Shown here: positions 6,228 through 15,588 of the stretch, in pieces
Position numbering within the stretch: position 1 is the stretch's first letter
How the letters are laid out: the number at the start of each line of letters is the position of its first letter
Origin: Pseudomonas sp. SORT22
GTDB taxonomy: Bacteria; Pseudomonadota; Gammaproteobacteria; Pseudomonadales; Pseudomonadaceae
Length of the DNA: 64,000 bases
Direction of reading: 5' to 3'
Assembly: GCF_018417635.1 (NCBI RefSeq)
Contig: NZ_CP071007.1
Location: 3,348,501 to 3,412,500, forward strand
Notes under the pieces: generated by a model
What the model saw: only the letters and a program-made list of their open reading frames with translations
Told to the model about the DNA's origin: nothing
Database searches by the model: none
Program-made: the position numbers and the translations under genes

Positions 6228-9199
6228 GTGTGCGCCCGCCGCTGACGCTGGCCAGTTTGTTGTTGTCGTTCTACACCGTGCACGGCCTGGCCGCGCCGCT
6301 TAGCGACTTCGAACGCTTTCGCAGCTACCCCTTCCTTGAACGCAGCTACCGCGAGGCCAAGGCCGACAACTGGAAAGAAGTCGAACGCCTGACCCGCCAC
6401 CTGCTCGAGCGGGTACCCAACAACAGCGAAGCCCGCGCCTTGCTGATCCAGGCCCTGGCCCATCAGCGCCGCTACCGCGAAGCCGAGCAACTGGCCGAAG
6501 CCGCCAGCAGCAGCGACGCCGACGCCCTGCTGGAGCTGCGCCTGACCTGGATCGAGCAGGACCCACCCGCCGCAAGCCGGGTCGAGGGCTGGATCGCCAC
6601 CAGCAGCCTCAACCAGCGTATCCGCCTGTGGCAGGCCTACAGCCTGAGCCTGGCCAAGTTCGGTGGCGCGGCCAAGGCCCTGGAGTGGCTCAACCACCTG
6701 CCGGCCCATGGTGACGACAACATCCTGCGCCTGGCCCGGGCCAACTGGGCCGAGCAACTGCGCAACTGGAGCCAGACCATCGCCGCCCTGGCGCCGCTGG
6801 CCGAGCGCGGCGAGCTGCCGGCGCAAGACTGGCAGCGCCTGGCCAACGCCTACGTGCAGCGCCTGGACGAGGCGCCACTGCAACAACTGCTCAAGCAGGC
6901 GCCCACCCCCGAGATCGCCCGCCAGACCCGCCTGGCCATGGCCAACCGGGCAATTGCCATGGGCCACACCGAGCTGGCCCAGCGCTGGCTGCAGTCGCTG
7001 CCCGAGCAAGACCTGCACGACCCGGCCAATCGTCGGCAGCTGTGGGAACTGGCGCGCCAGGGCGATGATGCCGCGCTGGTACGGCGGCTCAGCAACGAGC
7101 TGAACCGGCCATGCCTGGAAACCACCGAATGGCTGTCGCGCCACGATCCGCAGGCCGCCCGCGAGCAGCTCAAAGGCTGCCGCGCCGATGACAACCCCAA
7201 AGCCTGGCTGGTACTCAACCAGCGCCTGCAGGGCCCGGGTGGCGAGGCGCGTTCCGCACAGATGTGGGAGCGCCTGTACCGCCAGAGCGGCGACCTGCAG
7301 GCCCTCGAACAAGCGAGCTTCCTGCAGCTCAAGGAGGGCCGCAAGGAGCATGTGCGCCAACTGCTCGAACAGGCCTACGACCGCCGCCAGGGCCGCTTGC
7401 CACAACCCTTGCTGCAGCGCCTGGCCGGGCTTTACAGTGCCGACGATGCGCCGCTCGACAGCCGGCGAATGGCCGCCTTGATCCCGCGGGTCGATGCCGC
7501 CAACCGCGCCCTGCTGCTCGCCCGCCTGGCCGAGCGCGGGCAGTGCGACACGGTACGCCAGGCGATCCCCGCCACACCCAGCGAAGTCGGCCAGTTGCGT
7601 GCCCTGGGCCGCTGCGCCATGCCCGAGCGCCCTGGCGAAGCGGTGGTCTATTACCAGGCCGCCGCAGACCTGGGCGATACCGGCAGCCGCCTGCCGCTGG
7701 CCTACGCCCTGGAAGCCGCCGGCGATTCCTACGCGGCGCAACCGCTGTGGAAAGCCCTGGCCGACAGCGAGTGGACCGCCAACGCCCGGCTTACCGCCGC
7801 GCGCAGTGCGCTGAACGCCGACAATCCTCACCTGGCATACACCTATTGGAAACAGGCAACGCCGGTAACGGCCGATGACTGGGCGCTGGGCGCGGCCATC
7901 GCCCAGCGCGACTACCAGGTCCACGACGCCATGGACTACCAGCGCCAGGCCCTCGCGCAGCAACCGCGCCCCGACCATTACTATGGCGCTGCGGTGACCG
8001 CCGCGCAGAACGGCGACCTGGCGCAGAGCACCGCCTGGCTTGCCGAGGCCGTGCGCCTGGCGCCAGAGCAGCCGCGCTACAGCGCCGACTACGGCATGCG
8101 CCTGGCGGGCTCGGAACAACAAGTAACCCGCGCCCGCTCGATCCCCTACCTTGAGCGCGCCGCTCAGGCCTTCCCCGAGGATTACCGGATCGGCGAAACC
8201 CTGGCCTGGCGCTACGACGAAGTCGAGAACAGCGCGGCGGCCCGTAAAGAGCTGCGCCGGGTGCTGGACGTCGAACACGACCTGGTCGATGGCGACGACC
8301 AGTTCGGCAGCCTGGACGCCCGCAAGTACCGTCAGCGCCGCGCCCACGAGGCGCTGTCGCGGCGCGACAGCTTCACCCTGGTCAGCACCTGGTCGCCGGC
8401 CGGCGTCTCGACCAACGACAACTTTCGCGATGACCGCCAGGACCGCCGCGCCACTTCGCAAAACGTGCAACTGGCGATGTGGGACCACGCCCTCGGTGAA
8501 GAGCCGAGCCGCAACGGCAGCACCTTCTCGGTCTACGGCCGGGTGCTGTTCGGCGGCAGCGGGCGCAACGACTATGCGCAGAGCATGGGCACCGGCGTCG
8601 GCCTGCGCTACAAGCCGTTGGGCACCAGCAACCTGAACCTGTACACCGAGCTGTACCACCAGCGCCAGATCGACGATGCCCGTTACGGCGGCCTGAGCCT
8701 TGGCCAGTTGCTCAGCCCGAGCAAGGTCGGCGACAACTATGGCGACCTGCGCGGCCATGCCGAGTCGAGCAACGACCTGCTGCTGCGCGCCACCGCCTCG
8801 TACCTCGACCAGGGCAAATGGCGCAACGACTGGCGGGTCGACGAGGACGAGTGGGACGAGCGTTTCCTCTACCTCGATGCCGCCTGGTGGACCCGCGCCG
8901 GCGACCATCAATGGCTGTCGCGCTACCAGCGCGGGCACACCTGGAAGCTGCCCAGTGCCTCGCCACAAACCCTGATGCCGTATGGTTTTCTCGAGTTCTC
9001 AAGCCAGGACCCGAGCAACGACTGGCGCCAGGACCTGCGCACCGGCCTGGGCCTGCGCTGGCAATGGTGGTTCGACGACGACCGCTACAACGCCTATCGC
9101 GGTTCGCTGAAAGTACGCGCCGAATACCAGCAGTCGCTGGGCGGCAATCTTTATGAACACGCCAACGGCGTGTTGCTGGGTGCGGAGTTGACCTTTTGA
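6224..9199 (+). CDS. nfrA: NfrA-like outer-membrane glycan exporter (phage N4 adsorption protein A type)
   Basis: A secreted protein of 991 residues with a signal peptide (about 1-24, ending near GLAAP). A long helical TPR-like region (about 30-680, repeated ALxxA/LxxAYxxx motifs) comes next, then a C-terminal beta-barrel of the NfrA_C type rich in aromatic/Gly strands and ending in the outer-membrane signature F. In E. coli NfrA is the outer-membrane exit port for the NfrB product and the receptor of phage N4. Here it overlaps nfrB by ATGA and the next gene by TGATG. A N4-like phage receptor role in this host is inference. Confidence 0.9.
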   Translation: MSVRPPLTLASLLLSFYTVHGLAAPLSDFERFRSYPFLERSYREAKADNWKEVERLTRHLLERVPNNSEARALLIQALAHQRRYREAEQLAEAASSSDADALLELRLTWIEQDPPAASRVEGWIATSSLNQRIRLWQAYSLSLAKFGGAAKALEWLNHLPAHGDDNILRLARANWAEQLRNWSQTIAALAPLAERGELPAQDWQRLANAYVQRLDEAPLQQLLKQAPTPEIARQTRLAMANRAIAMGHTELAQRWLQSLPEQDLHDPANRRQLWELARQGDDAALVRRLSNELNRPCLETTEWLSRHDPQAAREQLKGCRADDNPKAWLVLNQRLQGPGGEARSAQMWERLYRQSGDLQALEQASFLQLKEGRKEHVRQLLEQAYDRRQGRLPQPLLQRLAGLYSADDAPLDSRRMAALIPRVDAANRALLLARLAERGQCDTVRQAIPATPSEVGQLRALGRCAMPERPGEAVVYYQAAADLGDTGSRLPLAYALEAAGDSYAAQPLWKALADSEWTANARLTAARSALNADNPHLAYTYWKQATPVTADDWALGAAIAQRDYQVHDAMDYQRQALAQQPRPDHYYGAAVTAAQNGDLAQSTAWLAEAVRLAPEQPRYSADYGMRLAGSEQQVTRARSIPYLERAAQAFPEDYRIGETLAWRYDEVENSAAARKELRRVLDVEHDLVDGDDQFGSLDARKYRQRRAHEALSRRDSFTLVSTWSPAGVSTNDNFRDDRQDRRATSQNVQLAMWDHALGEEPSRNGSTFSVYGRVLFGGSGRNDYAQSMGTGVGLRYKPLGTSNLNLYTELYHQRQIDDARYGGLSLGQLLSPSKVGDNYGDLRGHAESSNDLLLRATASYLDQGKWRNDWRVDEDEWDERFLYLDAAWWTRAGDHQWLSRYQRGHTWKLPSASPQTLMPYGFLEFSSQDPSNDWRQDLRTGLGLRWQWWFDDDRYNAYRGSLKVRAEYQQSLGGNLYEHANGVLLGAELTF

Positions 9200-10044
9200 T
9201 GCGCCGCTTGATCGCTGTGATGCTGTTCGTCCTGAGCCTGCAGGCAACTGCCGACGAGCGCCTGTTCTACCAACCGCTGAACCGCGACGCGCAGTTGAGC
9301 GAGGCGCAGTGGCGCGCGCTGTGGCAAGCCACTGCGGCCCAGGGCGGCAAAACCCTGATCGTGCAGTGGAGCGCCTATGGCGACAGCGACTTCGGCGGTG
9401 CCCGGGGCTGGCTGGCCAACAGCCTGCGCCTGGCCCACGAACAAGGTCTGCAGCTGGTGCTGGGGCTGTACATGGACGCCGCCTATTACCAGCGCATCGA
9501 CGAACTCGATGGCGCCGGCCTGGCCGCCTATTGGCGCGCGCAACTGGGCAATTCCCTGGCCCAGCAGCGCAAGATCCGCCAGGACTGGCAGTTGCCGGTG
9601 GCCGGCTGGTACCTGCCGATGGAGCTGGACGACCTGCACTTTCACAGTGCCGACCGCCGCCAGGCGCTGTACACCCAGCTACAGGCCTTCAATCGCCGCC
9701 TGGATGCGCCGCTGCACATCAGCGCTTTCAGCGCCGCGCGCCTGAGCCCGCAAGTCAATGCTCGCTGGCTCGAGCAGCTGGCCAGCCTCAAGCTGCAGGT
9801 CTGGTGGCAGGACGGCGCCGGCACCGGGCGCCTGGCGCCGCTGGTGCGCCACAACTACGAGGATGCCCTGCCCTGCAGCATCGGCATCGTCAACGAAGCC
9901 TTTCGCCAGACCAGCGCCGCCGGCCAGCCCTTCACTGCCGTGGCAGCGCCACCGCAGCTGCGCAGCGACTGTCATCCGCGGGCAGTGTTCTCGTTGCGCT
10001 ACCGGCCCTGGACCCAGGGGGTACTGCCCTTGGCCGGGCACTGA
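9199..10044 (+). CDS. DUF4434 family secreted protein (YbcH-like)
   Basis: A 281-residue protein with a signal peptide (RRLIAVMLFVLSLQATA, cleavage near residue 19) and the body of a DUF4434 protein. It looks like a TIM-barrel glycoside-hydrolase fold: QWSAYGDSDF near the start, GLYMDAAYY, then WYLPMELDD with neighbouring acidic residues that could be catalytic. The ATG at 9199 overlaps the nfrA stop as TGATG; an in-frame TTG just before it is less likely. In E. coli a gene of this type (ybcH) sits next to nfrA. Processing or trimming of the exported glycan in the periplasm is a reasonable but unproven role. Confidence 0.8.
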   Translation: MRRLIAVMLFVLSLQATADERLFYQPLNRDAQLSEAQWRALWQATAAQGGKTLIVQWSAYGDSDFGGARGWLANSLRLAHEQGLQLVLGLYMDAAYYQRIDELDGAGLAAYWRAQLGNSLAQQRKIRQDWQLPVAGWYLPMELDDLHFHSADRRQALYTQLQAFNRRLDAPLHISAFSAARLSPQVNARWLEQLASLKLQVWWQDGAGTGRLAPLVRHNYEDALPCSIGIVNEAFRQTSAAGQPFTAVAAPPQLRSDCHPRAVFSLRYRPWTQGVLPLAGH

Positions 10045-10074
10045 AACCGTCTTCTTCGAGCATTCAGGGCTGCC

Positions 10075-11163
10075 ATGTACAAGACCATCGAACAGCAAGT
10101 GCGCAGGAACGTCGCACCGCCGCAACTGCGCGAAGAATTCCGCCAGCACGACTTCGAAAGCCTGAAGTCGTTCAGCTTGCTGGTGTTCGTGCTGAGCCTG
10201 GGGATCTGGATTCTGTTCGACCTGATCGTCAGCTACCAGGGCAATCAGGGCCTGACCTGGCTGTCGGCGCTGTTCATCGCGGTGATGGGCATGCTCACCA
10301 TCATCCTCGGCTTCGCCCGCAAGGCGGCGCATTTCGATGTGCTCAACCTGGTGTTCATCGCCGTGATCACCCTGGCGGTGCGCCTGGTGATCGACGGCCT
10401 GCCGCAAGCGCTGCGCCCGGCCTGGATGGTGCTCGGCGCCTCGAGTGTGCTGTACAGCGTGTCGGTGCTGCCGGTGCGGCGGTGGTCGTTCCTGGCGACG
10501 ATGCTGGTGACCTGGGTCAACCTCAACCCGTTCCAGGTCCCGGACATGCACCTGTTCGAGCTGCGTGGCAGCATGTTCGTCTGCTATGCGGTGTTTCTCA
10601 ACGGCCTGACCCTGTACAGCTACCTGAAGATGCGCCGGGCCAAGCTGTACAACTTCTACATGGCCAAGTTGCTGCTCGAGCAAGCCTACGTCGATGCCCT
10701 GACCGAGATCCCCAACCGCCGTTCGTTCATGGCCAAGGCCGAAAAACACCTGCAGCAGGACGCGGCCGCCACGCGCTACCTGGCGATGATCGACATCGAC
10801 AACTTCAAGAAGGTCAACGACCAGTTCGGCCACGACATCGGCGACGTGGTGCTCAAGCGCATCGCCGCCGACATCAAGGCCTCGATGAGCGAATTCGAGT
10901 ACGCACGGCTGGGCGGTGAAGAGTTCGTGATCTACGTCTGGGGGCTCAACCAGGCCGACGCCGAACGGCGCATCGACGCCCTGTGTCGGCGGGTCCGTGA
11001 CGAAGTCGCCGAGCATCCGGTGACCATCAGTATCGGCCTGGCGCAAATCCTCGCCGAAGACACCCTGAGCAACGCCCTGGTCAAGGCCGACCAGGCGTTG
11101 TACGAGGCCAAGCGCAGTGGCAAGGACCGCTACGTGCTGTGGCGCGAGCCTCTCGGGTTGTAA
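10075..11163 (+). CDS. Membrane-bound diguanylate cyclase (GGDEF)
   Basis: A 362-residue inner-membrane enzyme that makes c-di-GMP from two GTP. Five or six transmembrane helices (about 35-195) form the sensor part, followed by a GGDEF domain with the intact active-site motif GGEEF, the DIDNFKKVND metal/nucleotide segment and ADQALYEAK near the end. The position that would carry the inhibitory RxxD I-site (five residues before GGEEF) reads MSEF, so product inhibition is probably absent. As the last gene of the wecB-nfrB-nfrA operon it is a likely local source of c-di-GMP for the MshEN domain of NfrB, as DgcJ is in E. coli. Confidence 0.92.
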   Translation: MYKTIEQQVRRNVAPPQLREEFRQHDFESLKSFSLLVFVLSLGIWILFDLIVSYQGNQGLTWLSALFIAVMGMLTIILGFARKAAHFDVLNLVFIAVITLAVRLVIDGLPQALRPAWMVLGASSVLYSVSVLPVRRWSFLATMLVTWVNLNPFQVPDMHLFELRGSMFVCYAVFLNGLTLYSYLKMRRAKLYNFYMAKLLLEQAYVDALTEIPNRRSFMAKAEKHLQQDAAATRYLAMIDIDNFKKVNDQFGHDIGDVVLKRIAADIKASMSEFEYARLGGEEFVIYVWGLNQADAERRIDALCRRVRDEVAEHPVTISIGLAQILAEDTLSNALVKADQALYEAKRSGKDRYVLWREPLGL

Positions 11164-11449
11164 GCCTTCAGCCCTTCGCGGCGGCCGCCAATGGCGCCGC
11201 GCCTTCGCCGAGATGCTCCCGCCACCCCTGCCGAGCCGCCTGGCAGCGAGTGCAAGCCTGCGGCCAACCGCGACCATCCTGCCGGTAAAGGCCGCAATCG
11301 TGCCGTCACAGCGGCTGTAGTAGTGCTCTGCCGGTCATCGCCAAGCCCCCTTGCGCTGCCTCTCAAAGCCCCCGTCCGCGTGCACTTGCAGATCATTTGC
11401 GCCGCTCTACGCTGCAATTTCGCGCAAACCCGGACAGAGGAACACTCGA

Positions 11450-14400
11450 ATGGATTCGAACATCACCAGCGAAACCGGCCACCCCTTGACCGCAGGCCAA
11501 CTGTGCATGTGGTTCAACGCCCAGCTTGCCCCACCCCAGACCAACATGAACCTGGCGGAGTCCGTCGACATATTTGGCGCGGTGGACGTCGAGCGCTTCA
11601 TGACCGCCCTGCGCCGAGTGGCTGATGAGGCCGAAGCGGTGCGGCTGAACTTCGTTGACAGCGCCGAAGGCCCGCGGCAACTGCTGGCCCCGCGATTCAG
11701 GGGGGAACTGCCGTTTCTCGACTTCAGCACGGCGGATGATCCACGGGCCAGTGCCGATGCCTGGATGCATGACGACATCCAGCGCCGCGTCGACCTGGGC
11801 TGCGACCCGCTGTGGATGTCGGCGCTGCTCAAGCTGGGCCCGGCGCATTTTGTCTGGTACCAGCGCCCGCACCACATCATCCTCGACGGCTTTGGCGCCG
11901 GGTTGCTGGTGCGGCGCCTGGCCGACACCTACCAGGCCCTCGGCGAAGGCCAGCCGGTGTCCGCCGCCAGCGCCTTGCTGCCGATCAGCGAACTGGCCGA
12001 ACAAGACAGCGAGTATCGCCAGTCGGAGCGCTTTCAGCGTGACCGCGAGTACTGGATGCAGCGCTTCGCCGACCTGCCGGCGCCGATGAGCCTGGCGCGC
12101 CAGCGCACCCTCAACCACGACGGCCTGCTGCGCCGCACCGCCCACCTGCCCGCGGCCAGGGTCGACGCCCTGCGCCAGCGCGCCAGCGAACTGGGCAGCA
12201 CCTTGCCGCAGATCCTCACCGCCGCCACCGCCGCCTACCTCTATCGGGCCACCGGCAACCAGGACATGGTCATCGGTGTGCCGCTCAGCGCCCGGCGCAA
12301 CGCACGCATGCGCCAGGTGCCGGGCATGGTCGCCAACGCCATGCCGATGCGCCTGAGCATGCGCCCGGACATGAGCCTGGCCGAGCTGGTCCAGGAGGTA
12401 TCGCGGCAAATGCGCCAGTTGCTGCGCCACCAGTCATACCGCTACGAGCACCTGCGCAACGACCTGGGCCTGCACGGGGCTCATCAGCAGCTGTTCACCA
12501 CCCTGGTCAATATCGAGCCCTTTGACTACGCCATTGCCTTCGACGGCCACCCTACCCGCGCACGCAACCTGTCCAACGGCACCACCGACGATTTGGGCAT
12601 CTTCTTCTATGAGCGCGGCCTGGGCCAGGACCTGCAGTTCGATTTCGACGCCAACCCCGGGCTTTACAGCGCCCAGGCACTGGCCGAACACCAGCAGCGC
12701 CTGCTCAAGGTGTTCGACGCGCTGATCGAACAGCCCCAACAGATGGTTGCCCGCATCGAACTGCTGAGCGACGAACAGCACCAGCAGTTGCACGCCTGGA
12801 ACCGCACCGCGGTGGACTACTCGCCGTGGCAGCCGGTCAGCCAACTGATCGAGCAGCAGGCCCGGCGCACACCCGATGCCTGCGCGCTGCTGTTCGCCAA
12901 CCAGCAGCTCAGCTACGGGCGCCTGAACCAGCAAGCCAATCGCCTGGCCAATCGTCTGCAACAGCACGCCATCGGCGCCGACAGCCTGGTCGCCATCGCC
13001 ATGCCGCGCTCGCTGGAACTGGTGATCGGCCTGCTGGCCATCCTCAAGGCCGGCGCCGCTTATGTGCCGCTGGACCTGGAGCTGCCGCGCGAGCGACTGC
13101 GCTTCATGATCGAGGACAGCGCAGTCCAGTTGTTGCTGACAGCGCAGGCGTACAGCGGCCTTGGCGCCAATCTTGCCCCTGAACTGATGCTCGATGACCT
13201 GCTGGACGATGAGCACGGCAACGACGATACCCCCCTCAGCCACGTGCAAGGCAGCAACCTCGCCTACCTGATCTACACCTCCGGCTCCACCGGCCAGCCC
13301 AAGGGTGCCGGCAACAGCCATGAGGCCTTGTACAACCGGTTGATGTGGATGCAGGCGGCCTACCCGTTGACGAGCGCCGACACTGTGCTGCAGAAGACCC
13401 CTTGTGGCTTTGACGTGTCGGTCTGGGAGTTCTTCTGGCCGTTGATGAGCGGTGCCCGCCTGGCCATCGCCGAGCCCGGGGCCCACCGCGACCCGCAACA
13501 GTTGCTGGCGCTGATCGAGCGCTACCAGGTCACCACCCTGCACTTCGTGCCGTCGATGCTGCAGGTGTTTGTGCCCGAGCTCCAACCCGGCCAGGGCCAA
13601 AGCCTGCGGCACATCATCTGCAGCGGCGAAGCGCTGCCCGCCGAGCTGCAGCACCAGGTGCTGCAGGCGCTACCCAATACCGCCCTGCACAACCTCTATG
13701 GCCCCACCGAAGCGGCCATCGATGTCAGTCACTGGACTTGTCGCGACGATGGTAGCCACAGCGTGCCGATCGGCCAACCGATCGCCAACCTGCAGGCCTA
13801 TGTACTCGACAGCAGCCTGCACCAGCAGGCAATCGGCAGCCCTGGTGAGCTGTACCTGGGCGGCATCGGCCTGGCCCGGGGTTATCACCGCCGCCCGGGG
13901 CTGACCGCCGAGCGCTTTGTCGCCAACCCGTTCGGGCCGCCCGGCAGCCGCCTGTACCGTACCGGCGACCTGGCACTGTGGCGCGCCGACGGCCAGCTTG
14001 AATACCTCGGGCGGGTTGATCAGCAGGTCAAGCTGCGCGGCCTGCGCATCGAGCTCGGCGAGATCGAGCACCTGCTGGCCAGCCATCCGCAGATTGCCCG
14101 CTGTACGGTGCAGGTGCGCGAAGACTGCCCCGGCCAGCAACAACTGGTGGCCTACCTGGTGCTGGCCGGTGAACAGGCGCTGGACCTGGGCCAGCTTGGC
14201 TATTACCTGGGCGAGCGCCTGCCCGAGTACATGGTGCCCAAGGTATTTGTGGTGCTGGCGCAACTGCCGTGCACCGCCAATGGCAAGCTCGACCGCCGGG
14301 CGCTGCCGGTGCCGGCGCAGCACCTGCAGGCACAACGCCCCGCCGAGCCTGCGCAAGGCCCGCTCGAACAGGCCTTGGTGCAGATCTGGAGTGAACTGCT

Positions 14401-15403
14401 GCAGCGCCAGGGTATCGACCGCAACAGCCACTTCTTCGAACTGGGCGGCCATTCGATCCTGGCAGTGCAAGTCGCCGCACGCTTGCGCCAGCAACTGGGC
14501 ATAGAAGTGATGCCCACCGATCTGTTCACCCGCCCGGTGCTGCACCAGTTTGCCGAGCAGCTCCAGCGCAGCGCGGACCTGGTCCGTCCTGGCGACCCGT
14601 TCACGGTGCTGCTGGAACTGCGCAGCGAGGGCAGCCAGGCGCCGCTGTTCTGCCTGCCGCCGGGCGGCGGCCTGGGCTGGCCTTACGCGGCGCTCAGTGG
14701 TTACCTGCCCGACCGCCCGCTGTATGCCCTGCAGGCTCGCGGCCTGCGCAACCCGGGGCTACGCCCGCAGAGCGTCGAAGCCTGCGCCAGCGACTACCTG
14801 GCGCAGATCCGCAAGGTCCAGCCGGTTGGCCCGTACCATTTGCTCGGCTGGTCATTCGGCTGCCATGTCGCCCACGCCGTGGCGACCTTGCTGCAGCGCG
14901 AGGGCGAGTCAGTGGCACTGCTGGCGCTGCTCGACGGCTACCCGCTGCAACCTCACAGCCAGGTCCCGCAACTGAGCGACCAACAACTGCTGGCCCTGCT
15001 GATCGGCACCCTGACCAACAGCCCGGCAGACTTCAGCCAACCCTTGCAACCGATCGCCGAGCAGCGCCGTTACCTGGCCGAAGTGCTCAACCTGGAAGGC
15101 GCGATCGTCCAGGCCTTCTGCGATGAAGTGCGCCAGACCGTGCCGTTGATGGAGCGTTTCAAACCGCTGGTGTTTGCCGGCGAGGTGTTGTTCCTGCGCG
15201 CTACCGAAGGGCTGCGTGACGCCCTGTGGCAAGACCCCGAGCACTGGCGCGCCCACGTCGATGGCCGGTTGCAGGTCCACGATATTGCCTGCATGCACGA
15301 AAACATGCTGCGTGCCGACGCCGTGGCGCAGATCGCACCGCTGCTGGCCAGGGCCCTGCAGGCCAGCGAAAGCGCCCGCCGTGCCCAGGAGGTGAACCCA
15401 TGA
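11450..15403 (+). CDS. EntF-like single-module NRPS (C-A-T-TE), serine-type
   Basis: A 1317-residue cytoplasmic megasynthase. The condensation domain has HHIILDG at 141-147. The adenylation domain has TSGSTGQPKG near 609 and FDVSVWEFFWPL. The carrier domain has LGGHS with the phosphopantetheine Ser1002, and the thioesterase has GWSFG with Ser1135. Reading the specificity pocket by eye gives D-V-W-H-I-S-L-I-D plus the invariant Lys (NGKLDRR), closest to the published serine code DVWHLSLIDK. The start at 11450 has AGAGGA eight bases upstream; an earlier in-frame start lacks one. The gene overlaps mbtH by ATGA. No 2,3-dihydroxybenzoate or siderophore transport genes adjoin, so this is not an enterobactin locus. 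The product is unknown; an N-acyl-serine or cyclic serine compound is possible. Confidence 0.92.
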   Translation: MDSNITSETGHPLTAGQLCMWFNAQLAPPQTNMNLAESVDIFGAVDVERFMTALRRVADEAEAVRLNFVDSAEGPRQLLAPRFRGELPFLDFSTADDPRASADAWMHDDIQRRVDLGCDPLWMSALLKLGPAHFVWYQRPHHIILDGFGAGLLVRRLADTYQALGEGQPVSAASALLPISELAEQDSEYRQSERFQRDREYWMQRFADLPAPMSLARQRTLNHDGLLRRTAHLPAARVDALRQRASELGSTLPQILTAATAAYLYRATGNQDMVIGVPLSARRNARMRQVPGMVANAMPMRLSMRPDMSLAELVQEVSRQMRQLLRHQSYRYEHLRNDLGLHGAHQQLFTTLVNIEPFDYAIAFDGHPTRARNLSNGTTDDLGIFFYERGLGQDLQFDFDANPGLYSAQALAEHQQRLLKVFDALIEQPQQMVARIELLSDEQHQQLHAWNRTAVDYSPWQPVSQLIEQQARRTPDACALLFANQQLSYGRLNQQANRLANRLQQHAIGADSLVAIAMPRSLELVIGLLAILKAGAAYVPLDLELPRERLRFMIEDSAVQLLLTAQAYSGLGANLAPELMLDDLLDDEHGNDDTPLSHVQGSNLAYLIYTSGSTGQPKGAGNSHEALYNRLMWMQAAYPLTSADTVLQKTPCGFDVSVWEFFWPLMSGARLAIAEPGAHRDPQQLLALIERYQVTTLHFVPSMLQVFVPELQPGQGQSLRHIICSGEALPAELQHQVLQALPNTALHNLYGPTEAAIDVSHWTCRDDGSHSVPIGQPIANLQAYVLDSSLHQQAIGSPGELYLGGIGLARGYHRRPGLTAERFVANPFGPPGSRLYRTGDLALWRADGQLEYLGRVDQQVKLRGLRIELGEIEHLLASHPQIARCTVQVREDCPGQQQLVAYLVLAGEQALDLGQLGYYLGERLPEYMVPKVFVVLAQLPCTANGKLDRRALPVPAQHLQAQRPAEPAQGPLEQALVQIWSELLQRQGIDRNSHFFELGGHSILAVQVAARLRQQLGIEVMPTDLFTRPVLHQFAEQLQRSADLVRPGDPFTVLLELRSEGSQAPLFCLPPGGGLGWPYAALSGYLPDRPLYALQARGLRNPGLRPQSVEACASDYLAQIRKVQPVGPYHLLGWSFGCHVAHAVATLLQREGESVALLALLDGYPLQPHSQVPQLSDQQLLALLIGTLTNSPADFSQPLQPIAEQRRYLAEVLNLEGAIVQAFCDEVRQTVPLMERFKPLVFAGEVLFLRATEGLRDALWQDPEHWRAHVDGRLQVHDIACMHENMLRADAVAQIAPLLARALQASESARRAQEVNP

Positions 15404-15588
15404 GCAGCCCATTCGACAACCCGCAAGGGCAATTCCAGGTGCTGCGCAATCACTTGCACCAGCACAGCCTGTGGCCAGCCTACCTGGCCTGCCCGCCCGG
15501 CTGGCAAGCGGTGTTCGGCCCGCAGCGCAAAGCGCTGTGCCTGGACTACGTCGAGCAGCACTGGCGCGACTTGCGCCCGCGCCGCTAG
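15400..15588 (+). CDS. MbtH-like NRPS chaperone
   Basis: A 62-residue protein of the MbtH family, which binds and stabilises NRPS adenylation domains. It shows the family pattern: NPQGQFQVLRN near the start, then QHSLWPAYLACPPGW with both conserved tryptophans, and LDYVEQHW at the end. It overlaps the NRPS stop codon (ATGA) with AGGAGG upstream, so it is translated together with its partner. Its 3' end overlaps the histidine kinase gene on the other strand by four bases. Confidence 0.95.
   Translation: MSSPFDNPQGQFQVLRNHLHQHSLWPAYLACPPGWQAVFGPQRKALCLDYVEQHWRDLRPRR

Noticed and set aside
6200..8968. 922-codon minus-strand open frame opposite nfrA
   Set aside because: High-GC shadow; composition dominated by Gly/Ala/Val/Gln with no recognisable family.
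11450..15403. Calling the NRPS enterobactin synthase EntF
   Set aside because: Domain order and serine code fit, but none of the dihydroxybenzoate or ent transport genes are present.
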